From assembly GCA_052318935.1 (NCBI GenBank), contig JBQRKO010000017.1: a stretch of 64,000 bases of DNA; one strand, given 5' to 3'. The position numbers and the translations under genes were made by a program. Each line of letters opens with the position of its first letter. Position 1 is the stretch's first letter. A model generated the notes under the pieces. The model had not been told where the DNA came from, made no database searches, and saw only the letters and a program-made list of their open reading frames with translations. Positions 34,161 through 43,314 of the stretch are shown piece by piece. The stretch is from Niallia sp052318935. GTDB taxonomy: Bacteria; Bacillota; Bacilli; Bacillales; Cytobacillaceae.

Positions 34161-34606
34161 ATTATTTATCTAAATTTTAAAATAATTCGAATTATTCTTA
34201 TTACTAACATTCTAATGTTGGAAATATATATTGTAAAATGATTAAAAATGATACATTATATCACTAATAGTGATAGGTTGTAGTAAAAAACCGAAACTTT
34301 AGTACAAAACCTCGATTTATTTATCTAATTTTTTAAACAATTCGAATTATTCTGTTACCAATATTCTAATGTTGGAAATATATATTGTAAAATGATTAAA
34401 AATGATACAATATATTACTAATAGTGATAGATTGTAGTTAAAAAAACGAAACTTAGTACAAAACCTCGATTTATTTATCTAATTTTTTAAATAATTCGAA
34501 TCATTCTGTTACCAGTCTTCTAATGTTGGAAATATATATTGTAAAATGATTAAAAATAATACAATATATTACTAATAGTGGTAGATTGTAATTAAAAAAA
34601 CGACAT
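34161..34606. repeat. Three tandem direct repeats of about 155 bases in the soxA-lysR intergenic region
   Basis: Units begin at 34161, 34316 and 34470 (periods 155 and 154). The last fades near 34606. Each unit holds three dyads: AATTCGAATT (changed in unit 3), AACATTCTAATGTT-like, and TCACTAATAGTGA-like. Each also holds ATTGTA...TACAAT around ATGATTAAAAATGA, a symmetric arrangement that could be a LysR T-N11-A site or a weak promoter on either strand. Units 2 and 3 are more alike than unit 1. The location suggests multiplied control sites for the betaine operon. Confidence 0.9.
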
Positions 34607-34718
34607 GACTTTGTCAGGTTCATATAAAAATCTTGATTTGTAGTAAAATGAAGTTATCTAAAAGAAAATTTGCCAGGATTTTTTTCTGAAATATCAGAAA
34701 AAACAAGGAGGGATTCAA

Positions 34719-35636
34719 GTGGAAATCAAAGATATGCGGATTTTTCAAGCTGTTGCTTACCACGGAAGTGTTAGTAAAGCGGCCAAAGAGTTAAACTATG
34801 TGCAATCACATATAACGACAAGAATTAATTTGATCGAAAAAGCATTACAAACACGATTGTTTCATCGATATAGCCGTGGAATGATTTTAAATTCAGACGG
34901 AAAAAAATTATTATCTTACACCCAAAACATTCTATCAATGGTAGACGAAATGGTAAAAGTAGTTCAAGATTCAGATAATCCTACTGGCTCACTCGAGTTT
35001 GGAACGGTAGAGACGGTCATGAAACTTCCTATCGTATTATCTACCTTTCATAAAAAATACCCAAATGTTGATTTATCCCTTGTAACGGGTGTAACAGAGC
35101 AGCTTGTGAAGGATGTTGTTAACTTCAAATTAGACGGTGCATTTGTAACAGCATTTGACCAGCAGCCACATATTATTCAACACGAACTTTTTCAAGAAGA
35201 CTTGGTTTTAATTACAAATAAAAAGAAAATGGCTATTGAGGACTTAAAAAATGAACCCCTTTTAGTATTTCATACAGGATGCACCTACCGTGAAAAACTA
35301 AGAAACTGGCTAAAGGATGAAGGAATTACAACACCAAAAATCATGGAATTTGGCACTTTGGAAACGATATTAGGTGGAGTAGTATCAGGATTAGGCGTTA
35401 GCCTTGTACCAAAATCTGCTGTCAGTCACTTAGAAACAGATGGACTTATTCAATGTCATTCGATACCTGAAAAGTACAGTAAAATATCAACTGTATTTAT
35501 ACATCGTGCAGATACCTACATGACAAAAGCAGTGGAGAAATTTATCGAGACTGTTAGAAACTTCAATAAATTAAATAAAAACACAATAACTGATTCACAG
35601 CCCTTCAATCTTATTACAACTTATTCATTGAAATAA
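34719..35636 (+). CDS. LysR-family transcriptional regulator, divergent from the betaine demethylation operon
   Basis: This 305-residue regulator has an N-terminal LysR winged helix (MRIFQAVAYHGSVSKAAKELNYVQSHITTRINLIEKAL) and a periplasmic-binding-like effector domain (GSLEFGTVETVMKLPIVLS, SGLGVSLVPKSAV). The GTG start follows AAGGAGGG. Position opposite soxA, across repeated dyads, makes it the probable activator of soxA, the dimethylglycine enzyme gene and gbcA. The inducer is unknown; betaine, dimethylglycine or sarcosine are the candidates. Confidence 0.9.
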   Translation: MEIKDMRIFQAVAYHGSVSKAAKELNYVQSHITTRINLIEKALQTRLFHRYSRGMILNSDGKKLLSYTQNILSMVDEMVKVVQDSDNPTGSLEFGTVETVMKLPIVLSTFHKKYPNVDLSLVTGVTEQLVKDVVNFKLDGAFVTAFDQQPHIIQHELFQEDLVLITNKKKMAIEDLKNEPLLVFHTGCTYREKLRNWLKDEGITTPKIMEFGTLETILGGVVSGLGVSLVPKSAVSHLETDGLIQCHSIPEKYSKISTVFIHRADTYMTKAVEKFIETVRNFNKLNKNTITDSQPFNLITTYSLK

Positions 35637-35978
35637 ATTATATATATGGTCTTATGGGTGACATTTTTATAAACCAGAGAACGTCACCCAACATTAACAA
35701 TTCCATACCCAAAAACCAAGGATTTTATCTGAATCTTCAATGCGTGCTGTAAGAAAGTGAATCGGACAATCCACCCGTTCCCTATCGCTCTGCAAACCTC
35801 TAGTCCGTCCATTTCCAGTATCATAATATCGAGCAAATGATATATTGACATTCACATGAATATTCAACTGCTTCCTTTCATTTTTTCACCTTCATTTTTT
35901 ATTTTTCTAATATAAAGGACTATAAATTTATACAAACGATAAAGTAAAACTTTTTTTAATTGTAAAAATAACCATCAT
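35637..35978. other. Gap between lysR and mocR genes
   Basis: No gene is visible. TGGGTGAC (35655-35662) and GTCACCCA (35683-35690) form a perfect 8-base inverted repeat with a 20-base loop just after the lysR stop. It may act as its terminator, although no T-run follows. Confidence 0.45.
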
Positions 35979-37346
35979 CTACCCTCTACACTTTTCTATC
36001 TCCTCAAAGATAATTCGTATGCCCGCTTTGATTTGTTCGTTTGTTAGATTTGAAATACATAGTCTGAAAGCATGATTATTGCGATGGTGACTAATAAAAT
36101 AATGGTTAGCAGGAGAGACATAGACATCTTTTTCTTCCAACTGTTTAATCAGCCTATTCATTCTTATGTCATTAGGAAGTTTTATCCAAGCAAAAAATCC
36201 TGTTTTCGGGATCATCATTTCTATTCCTGCCGAATTAAAACGTTCGACACATTCTTTTAAACAATCCATTTTCTTTCGGTAAGCTAATTGGGTTTTCCTA
36301 ATATGATTTTTATACATCCCACTGTTAATAAAAATTTCTAATGCGCCTTGGGCTAATACGGATGTATTTAAATCATCACATCGTTTGTGCTTTGAAAATA
36401 CCTCCCTCAATGTTTCAGGTAATACAGCGGCTCCTATTCTAATGCCAGGCATAAATGCTTTTGAAAAGCTTTTTATATAAACCGTTCGTTGAGATATATC
36501 ATAATAATGGGCAGGCAACACCTTTTTATTCGAATCAATATCTACAAGATAATCATCTTCAACGATATAAACATCATACTTTTCTGCCAATCTAGTTATC
36601 ACTTTTTTTTCTTTCTCAGAATAACTTGTCCCTAAAGGATTGTGAAATCTTGGAATGGTATAGAAAAACTTGATGTCTTGTTTTTTAAAAATGATTTCTA
36701 ATTCATCTAAGTTAATGCCCTGATCATTCCGGTCGATTCCAATTAGGTTGATACCATTTTGCTCGACCATTTCCTGCATTAATCCGTAAGTAGGCTGTTC
36801 AACTAAGATAGCACTCTTATGATTTGGAAAACGCATTTTTGTCAATATGTTTAATGCTTGCTGCGCACCTGAAGTGATAAAAATATGGTCTTTGGAAGTA
36901 AATACTTGATGTTCACTGAAATGATAGACTAATACCTTTCTTAAAGATTCCAAACCCTGCATATTTCCATACGTAAACAAACTATCTTTATATAATTCTA
37001 CTGCTCTGTTTATGCAATGATTAAATTCTTTATATGGCAACAACTTAGGATCTGGCAAGACTTCTGAAAAATCTATTTTTTCAAATTTTTTATCATTTAT
37101 AAGATGCTTTTCTACTAAATAAAATCCCCCCTTAGGGATGGAATAAATCTTGTGATTGAATTCAAGTTCCTGATATGCACGGATAACAGTTGATTTATTG
37201 CACTTATATTTTTCAGCCATTGCACGTATCGAAGGAAGTCGTTCCCCCTGTTTTAGCTGATTTATTTTGATAAGTTCTTCAATATTGTCGATAATCTGTT
37301 CATATTTCTTTTTCACATTTCTCACCTCTATTGCCGAAATGTTCAA
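35979..37346 (-). CDS. MocR-type regulator (GntR domain plus aminotransferase-like domain)
   Basis: This 455-residue protein has a GntR winged helix at the N-terminus (LKQGERLPSIRAMAEKYKCNKSTVIRAYQELE), then a class I aminotransferase-like domain (HIFITSGAQQALNILTKM, SFSKAFMPGIRIGAAVLP with the PLP-type Lys). Such proteins sense PLP or amino-compound adducts. It is divergent from an EamA exporter gene, with a CGGTACA/TGTACCG inverted repeat between them, so it probably controls that gene. The ligand is unknown. Confidence 0.9.
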   Translation of the reverse strand: MNISAIEVRNVKKKYEQIIDNIEELIKINQLKQGERLPSIRAMAEKYKCNKSTVIRAYQELEFNHKIYSIPKGGFYLVEKHLINDKKFEKIDFSEVLPDPKLLPYKEFNHCINRAVELYKDSLFTYGNMQGLESLRKVLVYHFSEHQVFTSKDHIFITSGAQQALNILTKMRFPNHKSAILVEQPTYGLMQEMVEQNGINLIGIDRNDQGINLDELEIIFKKQDIKFFYTIPRFHNPLGTSYSEKEKKVITRLAEKYDVYIVEDDYLVDIDSNKKVLPAHYYDISQRTVYIKSFSKAFMPGIRIGAAVLPETLREVFSKHKRCDDLNTSVLAQGALEIFINSGMYKNHIRKTQLAYRKKMDCLKECVERFNSAGIEMMIPKTGFFAWIKLPNDIRMNRLIKQLEEKDVYVSPANHYFISHHRNNHAFRLCISNLTNEQIKAGIRIIFEEIEKCRG

Positions 37347-37379
37347 TCCATTTTCACCTTATTATAGGATTCTCTATAC

Positions 37380-37411
37380 CGGTACAGAACCCTTTTTTTA
37401 ATATTGTACCG
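37380..37411. promoter_or_regulatory. Inverted repeat between mocR and eamA genes
   Basis: CGGTACA (37380-37386) and TGTACCG (37405-37411) are perfect inverted 7-mers 18 bases apart. They lie close to the mocR start, which suits a MocR operator. Confidence 0.5.
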
Positions 37412-37586
37412 TATTATTTTCGTATTTATAATTTAATTAATGAAGGTGATGTAAATAACTAGGAGGCAAATAAATGATTTATTAAAAATGGTTTTATATC
37501 TGGATATGATGTACAAATTTACGAAGCGACCACTTGCAAAGTTCTTAAAGTAGTATGAAGAGAAATGCTAGTTAGGGGAGTTGGAC

Positions 37587-38429
37587 ATGAATCGAAAAAA
37601 AGCCATCCTATATATGGTCATTGCAGCTGCTTTATGGAGTATTGGAGGTCTGTTCATTAAACTTGTAGACTGGAATCCCATGGCAATTGCCGGTGCCCGC
37701 AGCGGCATTGGCGCAATCGTTATGCTTTGTTACTTAAAGAAACCTGTCATCCATTTTAAAGAGAAATCGACATTATTGGGTGCCTGTGCTTATGCAAGTC
37801 TTTTGGTTTTGTTTGTATCTGCCAATAAACTAACAACATCAGCTAATGCCATTCTCTTACAATTTACTGCCCCAATATGGGTTGCCTTATTTTCAGGTTG
37901 GTTTTTAAAAGAGAAGGTTTCAAAATCAGATTGGGCGACTATTGTCTTTGTCATGGTAGGAATGGTTCTTTTTTTTGTTGGCGATTTACAAACGAGTCAC
38001 ACGATGGGGAATTTTGTTGCGCTCTTAAGCGGCGTTGCGATGGCAAGCATGATTATTTTTATAATGCTTCAGAAGAAGGGTTCCGCTGTAGAGGTAACAT
38101 TTCTAGGCAATATTTTTACCTTTATCATTTGCTCTCCTTTTTTCTTCTTATCTATGCCAAGTTTGAGTAGTCTTTTCGCACTCCTAATACTAGGTATCTT
38201 TCAGCTAGGAATTCCCTATATTTTTTATGCAAAAGCGATTCGGCACGTAACAGTGATTGAAGCCATTCTAATCCCAATCATTGAGCCCTTACTCAATCCT
38301 GTTTGGGTGTTTTTGGTTACAAGAGAAGCGCCTGGCAGTTCTGCAGTTGTAGGAGGTATACTTGTGATGCTTGCCATCATCTCTAGAGGAGTTTATCATG
38401 CAAAGAAAGTCAATTTATATCAAGAATAG
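37587..38429 (+). CDS. EamA/DMT-family transporter
   Basis: This membrane protein of 280 residues has ten hydrophobic segments and two EamA repeats. The first opens with AAALWSIGGLFIKLVDWNPMAIAGARSGIGA, and the second with NFVALLSGVAMASMIIFIML and ends in the usual EPLLNPVWVFLV. Such proteins export amino acids or other metabolites. GGGGAG precedes the ATG at 37587. Divergent mocR suggests that the exported compound is the regulator's ligand or a relative of it. Confidence 0.88.
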   Translation: MNRKKAILYMVIAAALWSIGGLFIKLVDWNPMAIAGARSGIGAIVMLCYLKKPVIHFKEKSTLLGACAYASLLVLFVSANKLTTSANAILLQFTAPIWVALFSGWFLKEKVSKSDWATIVFVMVGMVLFFVGDLQTSHTMGNFVALLSGVAMASMIIFIMLQKKGSAVEVTFLGNIFTFIICSPFFFLSMPSLSSLFALLILGIFQLGIPYIFYAKAIRHVTVIEAILIPIIEPLLNPVWVFLVTREAPGSSAVVGGILVMLAIISRGVYHAKKVNLYQE

Positions 38430-38529
38430 TAAAAGATAAAAGGAAAAATTACCAAAATCTATTTTTCTCTATTCGTCAGCAGCTTTTATTCAGTTACTTT
38501 TTTATTTAAAAATTCAAGGAAATAAAAAG

Positions 38530-38593
38530 GCATCTGTGTATCTACTATATTGATTAAACAGCTATCAACATAAGGGATATACAGATGCACTTT
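38530..38593. terminator. Terminator-like hairpin between eamA and mop genes
   Basis: GCATCTGTGTATC and GATATACAGATGC pair with one mismatch. AAAA before and CTTTT after make it usable by both converging genes. Confidence 0.65.
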
Positions 38594-38623
38594 TAGCTAA
38601 ATCAAATCTTTACTAAGATATAA

Positions 38624-38830
38624 TTAAGCCATTAATAATACGTTAGAAGCTTTAATTAATGTTGTCACTTCTGAACCAACAGTAAGTTCTAATTCTTTTA
38701 CAGCATCAAGAGAAACGATAGAAGTAATGATCTTTCCTTCACCTAATTCTACGTCAACTTTTGCATTAACTGCACCTTCGTTAACTGCTACTACTTTTCC
38801 TGTTAATTGATTTCTTGCACTGATTTTCAT
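38624..38830 (-). CDS. Molbindin (Mop-type molybdenum-pterin binding protein)
   Basis: This 68-residue single Mop/TOBE domain reads MKISARNQLTGKVVAVNEGAVNAKV, with SIVSLDAVKELELTVGSEV and KASNVLL. Such proteins oligomerise and bind molybdate or tungstate, acting as a store or sensor. GGGGG precedes the ATG. It stands alone; no molybdate transporter or cofactor gene is in the window. Confidence 0.92.
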   Translation of the reverse strand: MKISARNQLTGKVVAVNEGAVNAKVDVELGEGKIITSIVSLDAVKELELTVGSEVTTLIKASNVLLMA

Positions 38831-39224
38831 CGTTTTTCCCCCTTATTTCTTTTCTTTATAAAATAAATCGCTCTTTTCTCTTGAAAATTATTAATCTACA
38901 TAATTCCTTAAAAAAGAAGCAAAATATTTCTCAACTAGTTAGCAACCTTTAAACCCCGACTTATATCGACATAATTCTTCATAAGCCTACAATAATAGTT
39001 TACAATATACGACTTCTCCAAAACTTCCAAAATAGTTACAATATTGCGACACATTTACATTAATTGAATAAACATCCCATTCATAACACCTTTTGTAATG
39101 GAAATTCTTCACTCACTAGCCATAAAATCTACTGAAAAATCACAAAAATGCAACAAAAAATGACAAATATATATTGAACGATGTCTCAAAATATACCATG
39201 CTATATGAATATATACTCATATAC
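38831..39224. other. AT-rich gap before the dispersed repeat
   Basis: I see no gene, no clear hairpin and no recognisable relic in this stretch. It should hold the mop promoter. Confidence 0.4.
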
Positions 39225-39345
39225 AAGAAAAGCGGAAGCGCCTTGTTTAGCCCTGAAGAAAAATGTTCATTTGACTCGGGAAAGTGTTTTTTACTTATAG
39301 AGGCAAAGGGTTATTTTTCACAAGGGCTAGGCGCTGGAGCTAGAT
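39225..39345. repeat. Dispersed hairpin repeat, copy 1
   Basis: This stretch of about 120 bases begins AAGAAAAGCGGAAGCGCC and ends GGGCTAGGCGCTGGAGCTAGA; the ends are partly self-complementary (GCGCC/GGCGC, AGCCC/GGGCT). A similar copy lies at 52966-53085. It resembles intergenic repeats seen in many Bacillus genomes. It sits just before the cation transporter gene. Confidence 0.85.
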
Positions 39346-39398
39346 AGCTATCTAACTTAAGATATAAATTCTAGAATACAAAGAAAGCAGGGATAAAC

Positions 39399-40361
39399 AT
39401 GGGACACAACCATGGTCATCATCATCACGGACATGAGCATCATCATTCGCATACAGAGAATAAAAAAGCACTATTTTTATCTTTTATCCTAATTACATCT
39501 TTTATGATTGTGGAGGTTGTCGGAGGTATCCTTACTAATAGCTTGGCTCTGCTTTCAGATGCTGGGCATATGTTAAGCGATGCTTTTGCACTAGGATTAA
39601 GTTTTTTTGCAATGAAGCTTGGGGAGAGAAAGGCTACAGAAAGAAAAACATATGGATATAAGCGCTTTGAAATTATTGCTGCAGCGTTAAATGGATTAAC
39701 ATTGATGGCAATCTCCGTTTATATTTTTGTGGAAGCTTATCAAAGATTTTTTCATCCTCAAGAAGTGCAAAGCAAAGGAATGCTTATGATCTCCATTACA
39801 GGATTACTCATTAATATTGCCGCTGCCTTTCTATTAATGAAAGGAGACAAAAACGAAAATTTAAATGTAAGAAGTGCTTTTCTCCATGTAATTGGCGATA
39901 TGCTTGGTTCAGTGGGAGCAATCGCTGCTGCATTATTCATTCTTTTCTTTGGATGGGAAATTGCCGACCCAATTGCCAGCATTGTTGTAGCTATCCTGAT
40001 CTTAATCAGTGGTTTTCGAATTACAAAAGAATCCTTTCATATTTTGATGGAAGGAACTCCTAATCAAATCAATTTAGGGAATGTGAAAGCTTCACTATTA
40101 AACATCCCTAACGTTCAATCAGTCCATGATCTTCACCTCTGGTCCATCACTTCTGACATGTCTTCAGCTGTCATATTGTGTTGGCTAAAGACGGTGTACA
40201 TGATCACGTTTTATCCGAAGCACAAATTATTCTTCATGATCAGTATGGAATTGAACACTCTACTGTACAAGTTGAAAGTGCAAAAAATGGCTGTCCAAAT
40301 CATCATAGATGCTGCAATTAATGGGACTCTCCTGTTATTTGGTGCGTTGTCTCATGTATGA
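39399..40361 (+). pseudogene. czcD: Cation diffusion facilitator (CzcD-type), C-terminus frameshifted
   Basis: This zinc/cadmium/cobalt-proton antiporter starts with a His-rich stretch and has six helices. Metal ligands HxxxD are visible in ALLSDAGHMLSDAFALG and in VIGDMLGSVGA. After HLWSITSDMSSA (about residue 255) the reading frame changes. The expected cytoplasmic domain is encoded in another frame: CHIVLAKDGVHDHVLSEAQ, LHDQYGIEHSTVQVE and CPNHHRCCN, ending at 40321. One missing base near 40155-40165 explains it. The real gene is either damaged in its metal-sensing dimer domain or the sequence has an error. Confidence 0.88.
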
Positions 40362-40406
40362 GTGCCTGTCCCTTTGTGCTACTATTTTGGGACAGCACTC
40401 ATTTTG
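40358..40406. terminator. Terminator between czcD and pxpC
   Basis: ATGAGTGCCTGTCCC and GGGACAGCACTCAT pair with one bulge and are followed by TTTTG. Confidence 0.8.
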
Positions 40407-40479
40407 TGGCTACTTCACTCAGTCTTCAACTTTTATAAAGGCTCTTTTCCTTCATTATGGAAATCATGTAGATTTACCA

Positions 40480-41493
40480 TCATTCAAACACCTTTACATT
40501 TAATGAAATAGCGGCTTTTAAAGCCTTCAACTTTCTTTCTCTTTCCAAATACAATTGCTCTGCTTCTGCAAGTGTAATTCTAGAAAAATAAATTTTCTCA
40601 CCGGGCTTCGTTTGTGCAATCAATGGCAGGTCTACAGTTGAGACTTGGCCGATTTTTGGATATCCTCCGGTAGTTTGCCGGTCTGCTAGTAAAATGATTG
40701 GGTTGCCATCAGGCGGAATTTGGATGGTTCCATGCGTAACCGCTTCTGATATCATCTCCACCTTTTCTTTCATCTCCATTTTTGGTCCAGAAATTCGGTA
40801 ACCCATTCGATTAGATTGACTTGAAACCTTAAAGGGGAGCGAAAAAAATTCAGATCTGCTTGATTGTGTAAATAGATCGAATTGGCCTCCATTCATTACT
40901 CTGACGACAGAAGCTTTTTGAAACGGAAAAAACTCCGTTCTGTCCACAAACCAGCTTGTTGTCGCTAAAGGAAATCCTTTTTGCTTTAGCTTAAGTTGAT
41001 CAAACAACCTTTTTGATTTTTCAGACATAGGTTTACAAGTTAACTGATCTAAAGCTTTTAATGGTCTTCCATGATAGCCGCCAATGCCCCCAAGTATGTA
41101 TGTACTTTTACTATTCATGGCTGTTGGAATATCATAGCCGCCAGCTACAGCAAGATAAGCTCTGCATCCGTCTTTGCACGATCCGAAGGTAAGAACACTT
41201 CCCTTTTTGATAAAAATAGGTCTCCAGCCTGAAACCAGATTTCCATCAATCGATGGTGATAAATCCCCCCCAGTAATAGCAATTAAGCAATCCTTATTAA
41301 ACGTTAACGAAGGACCAACCAAGGTAATTTCTAAGACTGCTTCCTTTTCATCATTTCCTACAAGCAGATTGGCGATTCTTAATGAAAGTGCATCCATCGT
41401 GCCGCTTACGATGACACCATGCTGCTGAAAACCGTATCTTCCTAAATCTTGAATACTCGTAAGCAATCCCGGACGATTTACTTTTATACTCAT
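40480..41493 (-). CDS. pxpC: 5-oxoprolinase subunit C (biotin-dependent carboxyltransferase-like)
   Basis: This 337-residue protein has the KipA/PxpC signature GLLTSIQDLGRYGFQQHGV at the N-terminus, then SNRMGYRISGP and GTIQIPPDGNPIILLADRQTTGGYPKIG. Together with PxpA and PxpB it hydrolyses 5-oxoproline (pyroglutamate) to glutamate with ATP. Its start overlaps the pxpB stop by 4 bases. Confidence 0.93.
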   Translation of the reverse strand: MSIKVNRPGLLTSIQDLGRYGFQQHGVIVSGTMDALSLRIANLLVGNDEKEAVLEITLVGPSLTFNKDCLIAITGGDLSPSIDGNLVSGWRPIFIKKGSVLTFGSCKDGCRAYLAVAGGYDIPTAMNSKSTYILGGIGGYHGRPLKALDQLTCKPMSEKSKRLFDQLKLKQKGFPLATTSWFVDRTEFFPFQKASVVRVMNGGQFDLFTQSSRSEFFSLPFKVSSQSNRMGYRISGPKMEMKEKVEMISEAVTHGTIQIPPDGNPIILLADRQTTGGYPKIGQVSTVDLPLIAQTKPGEKIYFSRITLAEAEQLYLERERKLKALKAAISLNVKVFE

Positions 41494-42245
41494 TCCTTTC
41501 TCCCCCTATTAAGCTTTTCTAAAAACTCTTCTTGAGAGATGGATCGAAACTTTACTCGGTCTCCTGCCTGTAGAAGACTTGGCGGATTTTCATTTGGCAA
41601 AAATAGAGGTGTTGGTGATTGACCAATTAGCTGCCACCCTCCTGGAGTGGATAACGGATAGATGCCTGTCTGCTTGCCTGCAATTCCCACTGAACCTGCT
41701 GGAATTGATGTACGTGGAGTAGAACGTCTAGGTGTAGCTATTTTGTCCGACATCCCCCCCATAAAGGGAAATCCAGGGGCAAAGCCAATCATATAAACAA
41801 GGTATTCACCAGCTGAATGAATCGCAATAACCTCATCTGCTGATATGCCATTATACTTAGCGACCTCCTCTAAATCTGGTCCATATTCTCCACCATAGCA
41901 AACAGGAATTTCGATAGAACGATAATCAAGGTCTTCTGATTCACTCATATGTTTTAATTCTTCTTCAATAATGGAACGAACTATTTGAAAAGGAGAACTT
42001 ATTTTCACAGTATGTTTATATTGGTTATAAATCATCACTGGATCATAGTAGAGTGTAACATTTGTAAAAGATGGCACACATTCTATAAAACCGCTGCTTA
42101 AATTTTTCTCAAGATGTGTTTTTACCATCATGACTTTGCGATGTACTTCATTACTGATTTCATTCCCTAATTGAATAACTATAGCAGAGTCGCCAAGTGC
42201 TGTTAGTTGTATATTTGATCGTTTATTTTTACTCACTTGAGACAT
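41490..42245 (-). CDS. pxpB: 5-oxoprolinase subunit B (KipI-like)
   Basis: This protein of 251 residues has the typical LGDSAIVIQLGNEIS start and the motifs YMIGFAPGFPFMGGMSDKIATPRR, PAGSVGIAGKQTGIYPLSTPGGW. The ATG at 42245 follows GAGGGG. It is the middle gene of pxpA-pxpB-pxpC, 127 bases after pxpA. In B. subtilis its homologue KipI also inhibits the sporulation kinase KinA. Confidence 0.93.
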   Translation of the reverse strand: MSQVSKNKRSNIQLTALGDSAIVIQLGNEISNEVHRKVMMVKTHLEKNLSSGFIECVPSFTNVTLYYDPVMIYNQYKHTVKISSPFQIVRSIIEEELKHMSESEDLDYRSIEIPVCYGGEYGPDLEEVAKYNGISADEVIAIHSAGEYLVYMIGFAPGFPFMGGMSDKIATPRRSTPRTSIPAGSVGIAGKQTGIYPLSTPGGWQLIGQSPTPLFLPNENPPSLLQAGDRVKFRSISQEEFLEKLNRGRKE

Positions 42246-42372
42246 CAAATCCCCTCTATTTCTTTTAAAAATTGAAAAGCAGCACTTAATAATAAAGACC
42301 AGTTTATGTTTAACTTACTTGAAGGTCTCTTCTAAATTTGCTCCAATGTTTCAATTCCTTCATAAAAACTAA

Positions 42373-43131
42373 TTATTTAAATGCTTTTATGCTGATGCCA
42401 GCAGCTTCAAGAGATTCTTTGATTGATTTTGCATATTGTAGGGCATGCGCTCCATCTCCATGAATGCAAACTGTATCTGCTTTTAAGGAAATGTCTACCC
42501 CTTGCTGTGACTTGACTTTCCCTTCTTTTACTATTCGCTTTACATGCGAGATTACTTGTTTATTTGTTTGAATGAGTGCATCAGGCTGATTTCTTGATGT
42601 TAAAGATCCATCCAGCTGGTAAGTTCGATCCGCAAATACTTCATGAGCGGTTTGCAGCCCAATTCTCTCTCCCACATAAACAAGCTCACTGCCAGATAAA
42701 CCAAACAACACTAGCTCCGGGTCCACTTTATAAACAGCTTCAGCAATGGCTTCTGACAGCTCTTTGCTTTTTGCTGCCATATTATATAAAGCACCGTGCG
42801 GCTTTACGTGCTGCATTTTTGCACCTTCTGATTTGACAAACCCATAAAGAGCACCAATTTGATAAACAACCATATCATAAGCTTCTTGAGCAGAAATATT
42901 CATATTACGGCGCCCAAAGCCTATTAAATCTGGCAAACCAGGATGTGCTCCAATTGCCACCCCATTTTCCAGTGCAAGCTTAACTGTTTTTCTCATAACA
43001 CTAGGATCTCCAGCATGAAAGCCACAGGCAATGTTTGCAGATGTGACAAATGAAAGAATCTCTTCGTCTAACCCTACCTTATAAGCACCAAAACTTTCTC
43101 CTAAATCACAGTTTAAATCTATTCTAAACAT
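42373..43131 (-). CDS. pxpA: 5-oxoprolinase subunit A (LamB/YcsF family)
   Basis: This 252-residue protein has DLNCDLGESFGAYKVGLDEEIL at the N-terminus, then NIACGFHAGDPSVMRKTV, GAHPGLPDLIGFGRR, HVKPHGALYN and VCIHGDGAHA, all hallmarks of PxpA. It is the first gene of the operon, preceded by AAAGGAGAAAGG. The operon recycles pyroglutamate to glutamate. Confidence 0.94.
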   Translation of the reverse strand: MFRIDLNCDLGESFGAYKVGLDEEILSFVTSANIACGFHAGDPSVMRKTVKLALENGVAIGAHPGLPDLIGFGRRNMNISAQEAYDMVVYQIGALYGFVKSEGAKMQHVKPHGALYNMAAKSKELSEAIAEAVYKVDPELVLFGLSGSELVYVGERIGLQTAHEVFADRTYQLDGSLTSRNQPDALIQTNKQVISHVKRIVKEGKVKSQQGVDISLKADTVCIHGDGAHALQYAKSIKESLEAAGISIKAFK

Positions 43132-43314
43132 ATATTGCCTTTCTCCTTTCTCTCAATTAAAATATTCTGAAATGAAACAAGAAAAAGTAAATCTATTTTT
43201 CTTTTAAAATTGAATTATTTATTCGAAACAAACAGTTTTACCGAGTTTCAAGTTTCGGTATTGAATTCCCGTTTATTGTGATAGTTGTGCCTCATCATTT
43301 TTTTCTGTATTTCC

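Noticed and set aside
34161..34606. Tandem repeats considered as a CRISPR array
   Set aside because: Units are about 155 bases and directly adjoining with no short repeats separated by unique spacers, and no cas genes are near.
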